Source of the DNA: Hyperoodon ampullatus
Taxonomy: Eukaryota > Chordata > Mammalia > Artiodactyla > Ziphiidae
Assembly (NCBI GenBank): GCA_949752795.1
Contig: CATKHW010000388.1
Location: 1 to 64,000, forward strand
DNA length: 64,000 nt
Direction: 5' to 3'
In this document: positions 9,572 to 21,743 of the stretch, one piece after another
Layout of the letters: each line of letters starts with the position of its first letter
Numbering within the stretch: the first letter of the stretch is position 1
Notes under the pieces: generated by a model
The model's database searches: none
The model's input: the letters and a program-made list of their open reading frames with translations, nothing else
What the model was told of the DNA's origin: nothing
Translations under genes and position numbers: made by a program

Positions 9572-11310
9572 GTCCTTTTCACTGAGGAAGGTGTAGGTCT
9601 TGTGTATTCCATAGTTGGTTTTTGGAACGGTACCTGTGCTTATATCAAACTCTGGTTTTATGCATCACCCCACCTCTCCTTCCCCCTTAAGCAGGCATAA
9701 GAGTGTTTTCTAAATGTGAGACACTGTTCTCTTTCCTAACTCAGTTCAAGTGTAGCCATGTTTACAGGATCTTCATAAGTGATATCTTATGATATGTTTC
9801 TTTTTCTCTGTGACTTATTTCACTTAGAATCATCGTACCTGAATCCACCCATTTTACTGCTACTGGTCTTATGACATTGATTTCATGGCTGAGGGATATT
9901 CCATCGTACGTAAGTACCACAATTTTTTGAACCAATTTTATATTTCCTGGGATATTTAAGGTGTACCCAAGTTGAGGTCCTTATAAGCAGTGCAGCCCTA
10001 AATTTCGGAGTGGCTCTGTCTTATTGATTTTCAGTTTTCCCAAGGTATATTCCCTAGACTGGAAGTGCCCTTGGCTCTGTAGCTCTGTTCTTTACTTGTT
10101 TTAGGGAACACAGTGTACTCCTCCAGAGAGGCAGTTGGCAATTTACATCCCGCCCATCAGCATAACAAGGCTCCCTGTTCTCCAGGGCCTGTCTTGCCTT
10201 TCTGGTTTTTACACATTTTGTGGATGTCCCTTTTGACCGGTGGTAAGTGATACTTCTTTGTAGTGCAGATTTGCATTGCCCGATTGCTTGCTTGGCCAAA
10301 AAGGGCGTATGTGTTTTCTCCTGAATATATTCAGGAGAAAACGCATACGCCCTTTTTGGCCACGTGCATCATTGTCGAAGTTGTGACCCTCATCCGGTGC
10401 TTTAAAGGCGATTCCAACGTACCTCTTGAAATCTGTTTCCTGATATTCTGCCTCGCTTTCAAGTCCGCCTCGTTGCCTTCCCTCAACAGATTTTTGGACG
10501 ATAGTTGTCCTTTATTACTCGGCCAGTTTGTGAATTGCTGTGCCCCTGAGCTCCATTTTTCAACTCGTTTTTGGTGAGCTGACCGCAGGTCCAAAATTTT
10601 GGTTCAGGACCTATGCTGGTTCCCGGTGGGGGGCTGAGAATTTGGTTAATTCTTCTTCCTGCCGGGAAATTACAGTGATATGTGCCCGTCCAAATGCCTA
10701 TCAGCTACTCTCTCATTTGTTCTCCCTTTTCCCTTTCATCCTCTGCCAAATTGGCAACCTGTGCCAACCAGGAGGTTAAAGGGACTGTCTCTCCAAGTTG
10801 GGAGGTTGATAGTAAAGCAGGTGGAAAGTCAAACCGGAGCACCAGGAGAGGGACTATTCGTTGAGTTTTAGAAACCTTTCGTATTCACAGTGTGTCCATT
10901 CTCTAGGTTTCCCGTACATGTTATAACTGTAGTAATATTCCCTTCAACCTGGAGAGTTGGGACCCATGGAATGTGTGCCAAGCACTATTGCTTTAAATGG
11001 TCTGCATGTGTTCACCCAATCTCACCAATCCTCTCAGTCCAAAGTGTCCAGCCTTATGCCACATCCAGCTGTCGTTGTAGATAGGGTCATTCCAGGTTTC
11101 ATCAGAGACCCTGAAGGAATTGTAAAGAATTTCCCAGTTTTTTTGTTTTGTTTTTGAAATTCCTTTTTATAGTGGGTTTGAGCTGATTCTCGCTGCCATG
11201 TTTATGCCAGTCTAGACACACTTGATTCCCTTACGGAGACATATCAATACATAGGTTTTAAGATTCTTACTAGTCAGATATATTCTTCTGCGGCAAATAT
11301 GGGGTTTTGA
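9572..11310. repeat. Satellite monomer M5 (twin of M11)
   Basis: The palindrome at 10291-10364 has two unpaired bases, one in the left arm (TATGTG) and one at the right end (GGCCACG). GTGACCCTCATCCGG near 10383 is diagnostic and shared with M11. Confidence 0.95.
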
Positions 11311-13049
11311 GTCCCTTTCACTGAGGAAGGTGTAGGTCTTGTCTATTCCATAGTTGGTTTTTGGAACGGTACCTGTGCTTATATCAAACTCTGGTTTTAT
11401 GCATCACCCCACCTCTCCTTCCCCCTTAAGCAGGCATAAGAGTGTTTTCTAAATGTGAGACACTGTTCTCTTTCCTAACTCAGTTCAAGTGTAGCCATGT
11501 TTACAGGATCTTCATAAGTGATATCTTATGATAAGTTTCTTTTTCTCTGTGACTTATTTCACTTAGAATCATCGTACCTGAATCCACCCATTTTGCTGCT
11601 ACTGGTCTTATGACATTGATTTCATGGCTGAGGGATATTCCATCGTATGTAAGTACCACAATTTTTTGAACCATTTTGATATTTCCTCGGATATTTAAGG
11701 TGTACCCAAGTTGAGGTCCTTGTAAGCAGTGCAGCCCTAAATTTTGGGGTGGCTGTGTCTTTTTGATTTTCAGTTTTCCCAAGGTATATTCCCTAGACTG
11801 GAAGTGCCCTTGGCTCTGTAGCTCTGTTGTTTACTTGTTTTAGGGAACACAATGCACTCCTCCAGAGAGGCAGTTGGCAATTTACATCCCGCCCATCATC
11901 ATAACAAGGCTCCCTGTTCTCCAGGGCCTGTCTTTCCTTTCTGGTTTTTACACATTTTGTGGATGTCCCTTTTGACCGGTGGTAAGTGATACTTCTTTGT
12001 AGTGCAGATTTGCATTGCCCGCTTGCTTGCTTGGCCAAAAAGGGCGTATGCGTTTTCTCCTGAATATATTCAGGAGAAAACGCATACGCCCTTTTTGGCC
12101 AAGTGCATCATTGTCGAAGTTGTGCCGCTCTTCCTGTGCTTTAAAGGCGATTCCAACGTACCTCTTGAAATCTGTTTCCTGCTATTCTGCCTCGCTTTCA
12201 AGTCCGCCTCGTTGCCTTCCCTCAACAGATATTTGGACGATAGTTGTCCTTTATTACTCGGCCAATTTGTGAATTGCTGTGCCCCTGAGCTCCATTTTTC
12301 AACTCGTTTTAGGTGAGCTGACCGCAAGTCCAAAATTTTGGTTCAGCACCTATACTGGTTCCCGGTGGGGGGCTGAGACTTTGGTTAATTCTTCTTCCTG
12401 CCGGGAAATTACAGTGATATGTGCCCGTCCAAATGCCTAACAGCTACTCTCTCATTGGTTCTCCCTCTTCCCTTTCATCCTCTGCCAAATTGGCAACCTG
12501 TGCGAACCAGGAGGTTAAAGGGGCTGTCTCTCCAAGTTGGGAGGTTGATAGTAAAGCAGATGGAAAGTCAAACCGGAGCACCAGGAGAGGGACTATTCGT
12601 TGAGTTTTAGAAACCTTTCGTATTCACAGTGTGTCCGTTCTCTAGGTTTCCCGTACATGTTATAACTGTAATAATATTCCCTTCAACCTGGAGAGTTGGG
12701 ACACATGGAATGTGTGCCATGCATTATTGCTATAATGGTCTGCCTTTGTTCACCGAATCTCACCAATCCTCTCAGTCCAAAGTGTCCAGTCTTATGCCAC
12801 ATCCAGCTGTCGTTGTAGATAGGGTCATTCCAGGTTTCATCAGAGACCCTGAAAGAATTGTAAAGAATTTCCCAGTTTTTTTGTTTTGTTTTTGAAATTC
12901 CTTTTTTATAGTGGGTTTGAGCTGATTCTCGCTGCCATATTTATGCCAGTCTAGACACACTTGATTCCCTTACGGAGACATATCAATACATAGGTTTTAA
13001 GATTCTTACTAGTCAGATATATTCCTCTGCGGGAAATATGGGGTTTTGA
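11311..13049. repeat. Satellite monomer M6 (twin of M12)
   Basis: The palindrome at 12030-12103 is perfect. TGCCGCTCTTCC near 12122, TTTCCTCGGAT near 11682 and GCTATAATGGTCTGCC near 12729 are diagnostic. The first two variants also mark M12, M17 and M25. Confidence 0.95.
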
Positions 13050-14788
13050 GTCCCTTTCACTGAGGAAGGTGTAGGTCTTGTCTATTCCATAGTTGGTTTT
13101 TGGAACGGTACCTGTGCTTATATCAAACTCTGGTTTTATGCATCACCCCACCTCTCCTTCCCCCTTAAGCAGGCATAAGAGTGTTTTCTAAATGTGAGAC
13201 ACTGTTCTCTTTCCTAACTCAGTTCAAGTGTAGCCATGTTTACAGGACCTTCATAAGTGATATCTTATGATAAGTTTCTTTTTCTCTGTGACTTATTTCA
13301 CTTAGAATCATCATACCTGAATCCACCCAGTTTGCTGCTACTGGTCTTATGACATTGATTTCATGGCTGAGGGATATTCCATCGTATGTAAGTACCACAA
13401 TTTTTTGAACCATTTTTATATTTCCTGGGATATTTAAGGTGTACCCAAGTTGAGGTCCTTGTAAGCAGTGCAGCCCTAAATTTTGGGGTGGCTCTGTCTT
13501 ATTGATTTTCAGTTTTTCCCTGGTATATTCCCTAGACTGGAAGTGCCCTTGGCTCTGTAGCTCTGTTGTTTACTTGTTTTAGGGAACACAATGCACTCCT
13601 CCAGAGAGGCAGTTGGCAATTTACATCCCGCCCATCAGCATAACAAGGCTCCCTGTTCTCCAGGGCCTGTCTTGCCTTTCTGGTTTTTACACATTTTGTG
13701 GATGTCACTTTTGACCGGTGGGAAGTGATACTACTTTGTAGTGGAGATTTGCATTGCCCGCTTGCTTGCTTGGCGAAAAAGGGCGTATGCGTTTTCTCCT
13801 GAATATATTCAGGAGAAAACGCATACGCCCTTTTTGGCCAAGTGCATCATTGTCGAAGTTGTGCCCCTCTTCCTGTGCTTTAAAGGCGATTCCAACGTAC
13901 CTCTTGAAATCTGTTTCCTGCTATACTGCCTCGCTTTCAAGTCCGCCTCGTTGCCTTCCCTCAACAGATTTTTGGACGATAGTTGTCCTTTATTACTCGG
14001 CCAGTTTGTGAATTGCTGTGCCCCTGAGCTCCATTTTTCAACTCGTTTTAGGTGAGCTGACCGCAAGTCCAAAATTTTGGTTCAGGACCTATGCTGGTTC
14101 CCGGTGGGTGTCTGAGACTTTGGTTAATTCTTCTTCCTGCCGGGAAATTACAGTGATATGTGCCCGTCCAAATGTCTAACAGCTACTCTCTCATTGGTTC
14201 TCCCTCTTCCCTTTCATCCTCTGCCAAATTGGCAACCTGTGCGAACCAGGAGGTTAAAGGGGCTGTCTCTCCAAGTTGGGAGGTTGATAGTAAAGCAGAT
14301 GGAAAGTCAAACCGGAGCACCAGGAGAGGGACTATTCATTGAGTTTTAGAAACCTTTCGTATTCACAGTGTGTCCGTTCTCTAGGTTTCCCGTACATGGT
14401 ATAACTGTAGTAATATTCCATTCAACCTGGACAGTTGGGACCCATGGAATGTGTGCCATGCATTATTGCTTTAAATGGTCTGCATTTGTTCACCCAATCT
14501 CACCAATCCTCTCAGTCCCAAGTGTCCAGCCTTATGCCACATCCAGCTGTCGTTGTAGATAGGGTCATTCCAGGTTTCATCAGAGACCCTGAAGGAAATG
14601 TAAAGAATTTCCGAGTTTTTTGGTTTTGTTTTTGAAATTCCTTTTTATAGTGGGTTTGAGCTGATTCTCGCTGCCATGTTTATACCAGTCTAGACACACT
14701 TGATTCCCTTACGGAGACATATGAATACATAGGTTTTAAGATTCTTACTAGTCAGATATATTCCTCTGCGGGAAATATGCGGTTTTGA
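13050..14788. repeat. Satellite monomer M7 (twin of M13)
   Basis: The palindrome at 13769-13842 has TTGGCG for TTGGCC in its left arm. TTTTTCCCTGGTATATTCC near 13512 and CTATACTGCC near 13921 are diagnostic. All three also mark M13, M18 and M26. Confidence 0.95.
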
Positions 14789-16527
14789 GTCCCTTTCACT
14801 GAGGAAGGTGTAGGTCTTGTCTATTCCATAGTTGGTTTTTGGAATGGTACCTGTGCTTATATCAAAGTCTGTTTTTATGCATCACCCCACCTCTCCTTCC
14901 CCCTTAAGCAGGCATAAGAGTACTTTCTAAATGTGAGACACTGATCTCTTTCCTAACTCAGTTCAAGTGTAGCCATGTTTACAGGATCTTCATAAGTGAT
15001 ATCTTATGATAAGTTTCTTTTTCTCTGTGACTTATTTCACTTAGAATCATCGTACCTGAATCCACCCATTTTGCTGCTACTGGTCTTATGACATTGATTT
15101 CATGGCTGAGGGATATTCCATCGTTCGTAAGTACCATAATTTTTTGAACCATTTTTATATTTCCTGGGATATTTAAGGTGTACCCAAGTTGAGGTCCTTG
15201 TAAGCAGTGCAGCCCTAAATTTTGGGGTGGCTGTGTCTTTTTAATTTTCAGTTTTCCCAAAGTATATTCCCTAGACTGGAAGTGCCCTTGGCTCAGTAGC
15301 TCTGTTCTTTACTTGTTTTAGGGAACACAATGTACTCCTCCAGAGAGGCAGTTGATAATTTACATCCCGCCCATCAGCATAACAAGGCTCCCTGTTCTCC
15401 AGGGCCTGTCTTGCCTTTCTGGTTTGTACACATTTTGTGGATGTCCCTTTTGACCGGTGGGAAGTGATACTTCTTTGTAGTGCAGATTTGCATTGCCCTA
15501 TTGCTTGCTTGGCCAAAAAGGGCGTATGCGTTTTCTCTTGAATATATGCAGGAGAAAACGCATACGCCATTTATGGCCACATGCATCATTGTCGAAGTTG
15601 TGCCCCTCTTCCTGTGCTTTAAAGGCGATTCCAACGTACCTCTTGAAATCTGTTTCCTGCTATTCTGCCTCGCTTCCAAGTCCGCCTCGTTGCCTTCCCT
15701 CAACAGATTTTTGGACGATAGTTGTCCTTTATTACTCGGCCAGTTTGTGAATTGCTGTGCCCCTGAGCTCCATTTTTCCACTCGTTTTTGGTGAGCTGAC
15801 CGCAGGTCCAAAATTTTGGTTCAGGACCCATACTGGTTCCCGGTAGGTGGCTGAGACTTTGGTTAATTCTTCTTCCTGCCGGGAAATTACAGTGATATGT
15901 GCCCGTCCAAATGCCTATCAGGTACTCTCTCATTGGTTCTCCCTCTTCCCTTTCATCCTCTGCCAAATTGGCAACCTGTGCGAACCAGGAGGTTAAAGGG
16001 TCTGTCTCTCCAAGTTGGGAGGTTGATAGTAAAGCAGATGGAAAGTCAAACCGGAGCACAACGAGAGGGACTATTAGTTGAGTTTTAGAAACCTTTCGTA
16101 TTCACAGTGTGTCCGTTCTCTAGGTTTCCCGTACATGTTATAACTGTAGTAATATTCCCTTCAACCTGGAGAGTTCGGACCCATGGAATGGGTGCCATGC
16201 ATTATTGCTTTAAAGGGTCTGCATTTGCTCACCCAATCTCACCAATCGTCTCAGTCCCAAGTGTCCCTCCTTATGCCACATCCAGCTGTCGTTGTAGATA
16301 GGGTCATTCCAGGTTTCATCAGAGACCCTGAAGGAATTGTAAAGAATTTCCCAGTTTTTTTGTTTTGTTTTTGAAATTCATTTTTATAGTGGGTTTGAGC
16401 TCATTCTCGCTGCCATGTTTATGCCAGTCTAGACACACTTGATTCCCTTACAGAGACATATCAATACATAGGTTTTAATATTATTACTAGTCAGATATAT
16501 TCCTCTGCGGGAAATATGGGATTTTGA
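14789..16527. repeat. Satellite monomer M8 (twin of M14), contains A/B junction
   Basis: The palindrome at 15508-15581 is the most degraded of all, with changes at its centre and in its right arm. Because of these, a minus-strand frame of 145 codons (15374-15811) reads straight across it. The block A to B junction is at 16035-16056. Confidence 0.95.
15374..15811 (-). pseudogene. L1 ORF2 relic reading across the palindrome in monomer M8
   Basis: This 145-codon minus-strand frame shows that L1 similarity exists on both sides of the palindrome. Upstream of it the residues include FTNWPSNKGQLSSKNLLRE and KHRKRGTTSTMM. These correspond to [12 protein letters not shown] and [11 protein letters not shown] of the L1 at 781-1095. 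After the palindrome the frame resumes at MQICTTKKYHFPPV. In typical monomers a stop inside the palindrome ends the frame; base changes in M8 and M14 remove it. It is a relic with no claim to function. Confidence 0.75.
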
Positions 16528-18267
16528 GTCCCTTTCACTGAGGAAGGTGTAGGTCTTGTCTATTCCATAGTTGGTTTTTGGAACGGTACCTGTGCTTATA
16601 TCAAACTCTGGTTTTATGCATCACCCCACCTCTCCTTCCCCCTTAAGCAGGCATAAGAGTGTTTTCTAAATGTGAGACACTGTTCTCTTTCCTAACTCAG
16701 TTCAAGTGTAGCCATGTTTACAGGATCTTCATAAGTGATATCTTATGATAAGTTTCTTTTTCTCTGTGACTAATTTCACATAGAATCATCGTACCTGAAT
16801 CCACCCATTTTGCTGCTACTGGTCTTATGACATTGATTTCATGGCTGAGGGATATTCCCTCGTACGTAAGTACCACTATTTTTTGAACCATTTTTATATT
16901 TCCTGGGATATTTAAGGTGTACCCAAGTTGAGGTCCTTGTAAGCAGTGCAGCCCTAAATTTTTTGGTGGCTCTGTCTTATTGATTTTCAGTTTTCCAAAG
17001 GTATATTCCCTAGACTGGAAGTGCCCTTCTGCTCTGTAGCTCTGTTCTTTACTTGTTTTAGGGAACACAATGCACTCCTCCAGAGAGGCAGTTGGCAATT
17101 TACATGCCGCCAATCTGCATAACAAGGCTCCCTGTTCTCCAGGACCTGTCTTACCTTTCTGGTTTTTACACATTTTGTGGATGTCCCTTTTGACCGGTGG
17201 GAAGTGATACTTCTTTGTAGTGGGGATTTGCATTGCCCGCTTGCTTGCTTGGCCAAAAAGGGCGTATGCGTTTTCTCCTGAATATATTCAGGAGAAAACG
17301 CATACGGCCTTTTTGGCCAAGTGCATCATTGTCGAAGTTGTGCCCCTCTTCCTGTGCTTTAAAGGCGATTCCAACGTACCTCTTGAAATCTCTTTCCTGC
17401 TATTCTGCCTCGTTTTCAAGTCCGCCTCGTTGCCTTCCCTCAACAGATTTTTGGACGATAGTTGTCCTTTATTACTCGGCCAGTTTGTGAATTGCTGTGC
17501 CCCTGAGCTCCATTTTTCCACTCGTTTTTGGTGAGCTGACCGCAAGTCCAAAATTTTGGTTCAGGACCCATACTGGTTCCCGGTGGGTGTCTGAGACTTT
17601 GGTTAATTCTTCTTCCTGCAGGGAAGTTAGATTGATATGTGCCCGTCCAAATGCCTAACAGCTACTCTCTCATTGGTTCTCCCTCTTCCCTTTCATCCTC
17701 TGCCAAATTGGCAACCTGTGCGAACCTGGAGGTTAAAGGGGCTGTCTCTCCAAGTTGGGAGGTTGATAGTAAAGCAGATGGAAAGTCAAACCGGAGCAAA
17801 AGGAGAGGGACTATTAGTTGAGTTTTAGAAACCTTTCGTATTCACAGTGTGTCCGTTCTCTAGGTTTCCCGTACATGTTATAACTGTAGTAATAATCCCT
17901 TCAACCTGGAGAGTTGGGACCCATGGAATGGGTGCCATGCATTATTGCTTTAAAGGGTCTGCATTTGCTCACCGAATCTCACCAATCGTCTCAGTCCCAA
18001 GTGTCCAGCCTTATGCCACATCCAGCTGTCGTTGTAGATAGGGTCATTCCAGGTTTCATCAGAGACCCTGAAGGAATTGTAAAGAATTTCCCAGTTTTTT
18101 TGTTTTGTTTTTGAAATTCCTTTTTATAGTGGGTTTGAGCTGATTCTCGCTGCCATGTTTATGCCAGTCTAGACACACTTGGTTCCCTTACGGAGACATA
18201 TCAATACATAGGTTTTAAGATTCTTACTAGTCAGATATATTCCTCTGTGGGAAATATGGAGTTTTGA
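16528..18267. repeat. Satellite monomer M9 (twin of M3)
   Basis: This is the first phased monomer of block B, 1,740 bp, with its palindrome at 17248-17321. It repeats the M3 frame-joining variant, so the ORF2 relic is again open for 171 codons (16718-17233 minus). It differs from M3 at single sites such as ACCACTATTTTT near 16874. Confidence 0.95.
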
Positions 18268-20005
18268 GTCCCTTTCACTGAGGAAGGTTAGGTCTTGCCT
18301 ATTCCATAGTTGGTTTTTGGAACGGTACCTCTGCTTATATCAAACTCTGGTTTTATGCATCACCCCACCTCTCCTTCCCCCTTAAGCAGGCATAAGAGTG
18401 TTTTCTAAATGTGAGACACTGTTCTCTTTCCTAACTCAGTTCAAGTGTAGCCATGTTTACAGGATCTTCATAAGTGATATCTTATGATAAGTTTCTTTTT
18501 CTCTGTGACTTATTTCACTTAGAATCATCGTACCTGAATCCACCCATTTTGCTGCTACTGGTCTTATGACATTGATTTCATGGCTGAGGGATATTCCATC
18601 ATACGTAAGTACCACAATTTTTTGAACCATTTTTATATTTCCTGGGATATTTAAGGTGTACCCAAGTTGAGGTCCTTGTAAGCAGTGCAGCCCTAAATAT
18701 TGGGGTGGCTGTGTCTTTTTGATTTTCAGTTTTCCCAAGGTATATTCCCTAGACTGGAAGTGCCCTTGGCTCTGTAGCTCTGTTGTTTACTTGTTTTAGG
18801 GAACACAATGCACTCCTCCAGAGAGGCAGTTGGCAATTTACATCCCGCCCATCAGCATAACAAGGCTCCCTGTTCTCCAGGGCCTGTCTTGCCTTTCTGG
18901 TTTTTACACATTTTGTGGATGTCCCTTTTGACCGGTGGGAAGTGATACTTCTTTGTAGTGGAGATTTGCATTGCCCGCTTGCTTGCTTGGCCAAAAAGGG
19001 CGTATGCGTTTTCTCCTGAATATATTCAGGAGAAAACGCATACGCCCTTTTTGGCCAAGTGCATCATTGTCGAAGTTGTGCCCCTCTTCCTGTGCTTTAA
19101 AGGCGATTCCAATGTACCTCTTGAAATCTGTTTCCTGCTATTCTGCCTCGCTTTCAAGTCCGCCTCGTTGCCTTCCCTCAACAGATATTTGGACGATAGT
19201 TGTCCATTATTACTCGGCCAGTTTGTGAATTGCTGTGCCCCTGAGCTCCATTTTTCAACTCGTTTTAGGTGAGCTGACCGCAAGTCCAAAATTTTGGTTC
19301 AGCACCTATACTGGTTCCCGGTGGGGGGCTGAGACTTCGGTTAATTCTTCTTCCTGCCGGGAAATTACAGTGATATGTGCCCGTCTAAATGCCTAACAGC
19401 TACTCTCTCATTGGTTCTCCCTTTTCCCTTTCATCCTCTGCCAAATTGGCAACCTGTGCGAACCAGGAGGTTAAAGGGGCTGTCTCTCCAAGTTGGGAGG
19501 TTGATAGTAAAGCAGATGGAAAGTCAAACCGGAGCACCAGGAGAGGGACTATTCGTTTAGTTTTAGAAACCTTTCGTATTCACAGTGTGTCCGTTCTCTA
19601 GGTTTCCCGTACATGTTATAACTGTAGTAATATTCCCTTCAACCTGGAGAGTTGGGACACATGGAATGTGTGCCATGCATTATTGCTTTAAATGGTCTGC
19701 ATTTGTTCACCCAATCTCACCAATCCTCTCAGTCCAAAGTGTCCAGTCTTATGCCACATCCAGCTGTCGTTGTAGATAGGGTCATTCCAGGTTTCATCAG
19801 AGACCCTGAAGGAATTGTAAAGAATTTCCCAGTTTTTTTGTTTTGTTTTTGAAATTCCTTTTTATAGTGGGTTTGAGCTGATTCTCGCTGCCATGTTTAT
19901 GCCAGTCTAGACACACTTGATTCCCTTACGGAAACATATCAATACATAGGTTTTAAGATTCTTACTAGTCAGATATATTCCTCTGCAGGAAATATGGGAT
20001 TTTGA
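18268..20005. repeat. Satellite monomer M10 (twin of M4)
   Basis: The palindrome at 18986-19059 is perfect. It shares the AAGGTTAGG gap and the ATATTTGG variant with M4. It differs at a few sites, for example CCAATGTACC near 19110 and CTAAATATTGG near 18694. Confidence 0.95.
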
Positions 20006-21743
20006 GTCCTTTTCACTGAGGAAGGTGTAGGTCTTGTGTATTCCATAGTTGGTTTTTGGAACGGTACCTGTGCTTATATCAAACTCTGGTTTTATGCATC
20101 ACCCCACCTCTCCTTCCCCCTTAAGCAGGCATAAGAGTGTTTTCTAAATGTGAGACACTGTTCTCTTTCCTAACTCAGTTCAAGTGTAGCCATGTTTACA
20201 GGATCTTCATAAGTGATATCTTATGATATGTTTCTTTTTCTCTGTGACTTATTTCACTTAGAATCATCGTACCTGAATCCACCATTTTACTGCTACTGGT
20301 CTTATGACATTGATTTCATGGCTGAGGGATATTCCATCGTACGTAAGTACCACAATTTTTTGAACCAATTTTATATTTCCTGGGATATTTAAGGTGTACC
20401 CAAGTTGAGGTCCTTATAAGCAGTGCAGCCCTAAATTTCGGAGTGGCTCTGTCTTATTGATTTTCAGTTTTCCCAAGGTATATTCCCTAGACTGGAAGTG
20501 CCCTTGGCTCTGTAGCTCTGTTCTTTACTTGTTTTAGGGAACACGGTGTACTCCTCCAGAGAGGCAGTTGGCAATTTACATCCCGCCCATCAACATAAAA
20601 AGGCTCCCTGTTCTCCAGGGCCTGTCTTGCCTTTCTGGTTTTTACACATTTTGTGGATGTCCCTTTTGACCGGTGGTAAGTGATACTTCTTTGTAGTGCA
20701 GATTTGCATTGCCCGATTGCTTGCTTGGCCAAAAAGGGCGTATGCGTTTTCTCCTGAATATATTCAGGAGAAAACGCATACGCCCTTTTTGGCCACGTGC
20801 ATCATTGTCGAAGTTGTGACCCTCATCCGGTGCTTTAAAGGCGATTCCAACGTACCTCTTGAAATCTGTTTCCTGCTATTCTGCCTCGCTTTCAAGTCCG
20901 CCTCGTTGCCTTCCCTCAACAGATTTTTGGACGATAGTTGTCCTTTATTACTCGGCCAGTTTGTGAATTGCTGTGCCCCTGAGCTCCATTTTTCAACTCG
21001 TTTTTGGTGAGCTGACCGCAGGTCCAAAATTTTGGTTCAGGACCTATGCTGGTTCCCGGTGGGGGGCTGAGAATTTGGTTAATTCTTCTTCCTGCCGGGA
21101 AATTACAGTGATATGTGCCCGTCCAAATGCCTATCAGCTACTCTCTCATTTGTTCTCCCTTTTCCCTTTCATCCTCTGCCAAATTGGCAACCTGTGCCAA
21201 CCAGGAGGTTAAAGGGACTGTCTCTCCAAGTTGGGAGGTTGATAGTAAAGCAGGTGGAAAGTCAAACCGGAGCACCAGGAGAGGGACTATTCGTTGAGTT
21301 TTAGAAACCTTTCGTATTCACAGTGTGTCCATTCTCTAGGTTTCCCGTACATGTTATAACTGTAGTAATATTCCCTTCAACCTGGAGAGTTGGGACCCAT
21401 GGAATGTGTGCCAAGCACTATTGCTTTAAATGGTCTGCATGTGTTCACCCAATCTCACCAATCCTCTCAGTCCAAAGTGTCCAGCCTTATGCCACATCCA
21501 GCTGTCGTTGTAGATAGGGTCATTCCAGGTTTCATCAGAGACCCTGAAGGAATTGTAAAGAATTTCCCAGTTTTTTTGTTTTGTTTTTGAAATTCCTTTT
21601 TATAGTGGGTTTGAGCTGATTCTCGCTGCCATGTTTATGCCAGTCTAGACACACTTGATTCCCTTACGGAGACATATCAATACATAGGTTTTAAGATTCT
21701 TACTAGTCAGATATATTCTTCTGCGGCAAATATGGGGTTTTGA
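20006..21743. repeat. Satellite monomer M11 (twin of M5)
   Basis: The palindrome at 20724-20797 lacks the M5 left-arm change but keeps the right-end change. A one-base gap (ATCCACCATTTTAC near 20277) and AACACGGTGTACTCC near 20541 distinguish it from M5. Confidence 0.95.

Larger units (their letters stand above)
5611..16045. repeat. Higher-order repeat block A (6 monomers, 10,434 bp)
   Basis: Monomers from late M2 through M8 recur, almost base for base, 10,434 to 10,432 bp downstream as block B. The left breakpoint lies between 5601 and 5622: position 5600 differs from 16034, while the private CACAACGAGAGGG variant near 5622 is shared with 16056. Individual monomers within the block differ from each other far more than the A and B partners do. 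This is the signature of a recent tandem duplication by unequal exchange. Confidence 0.9.
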
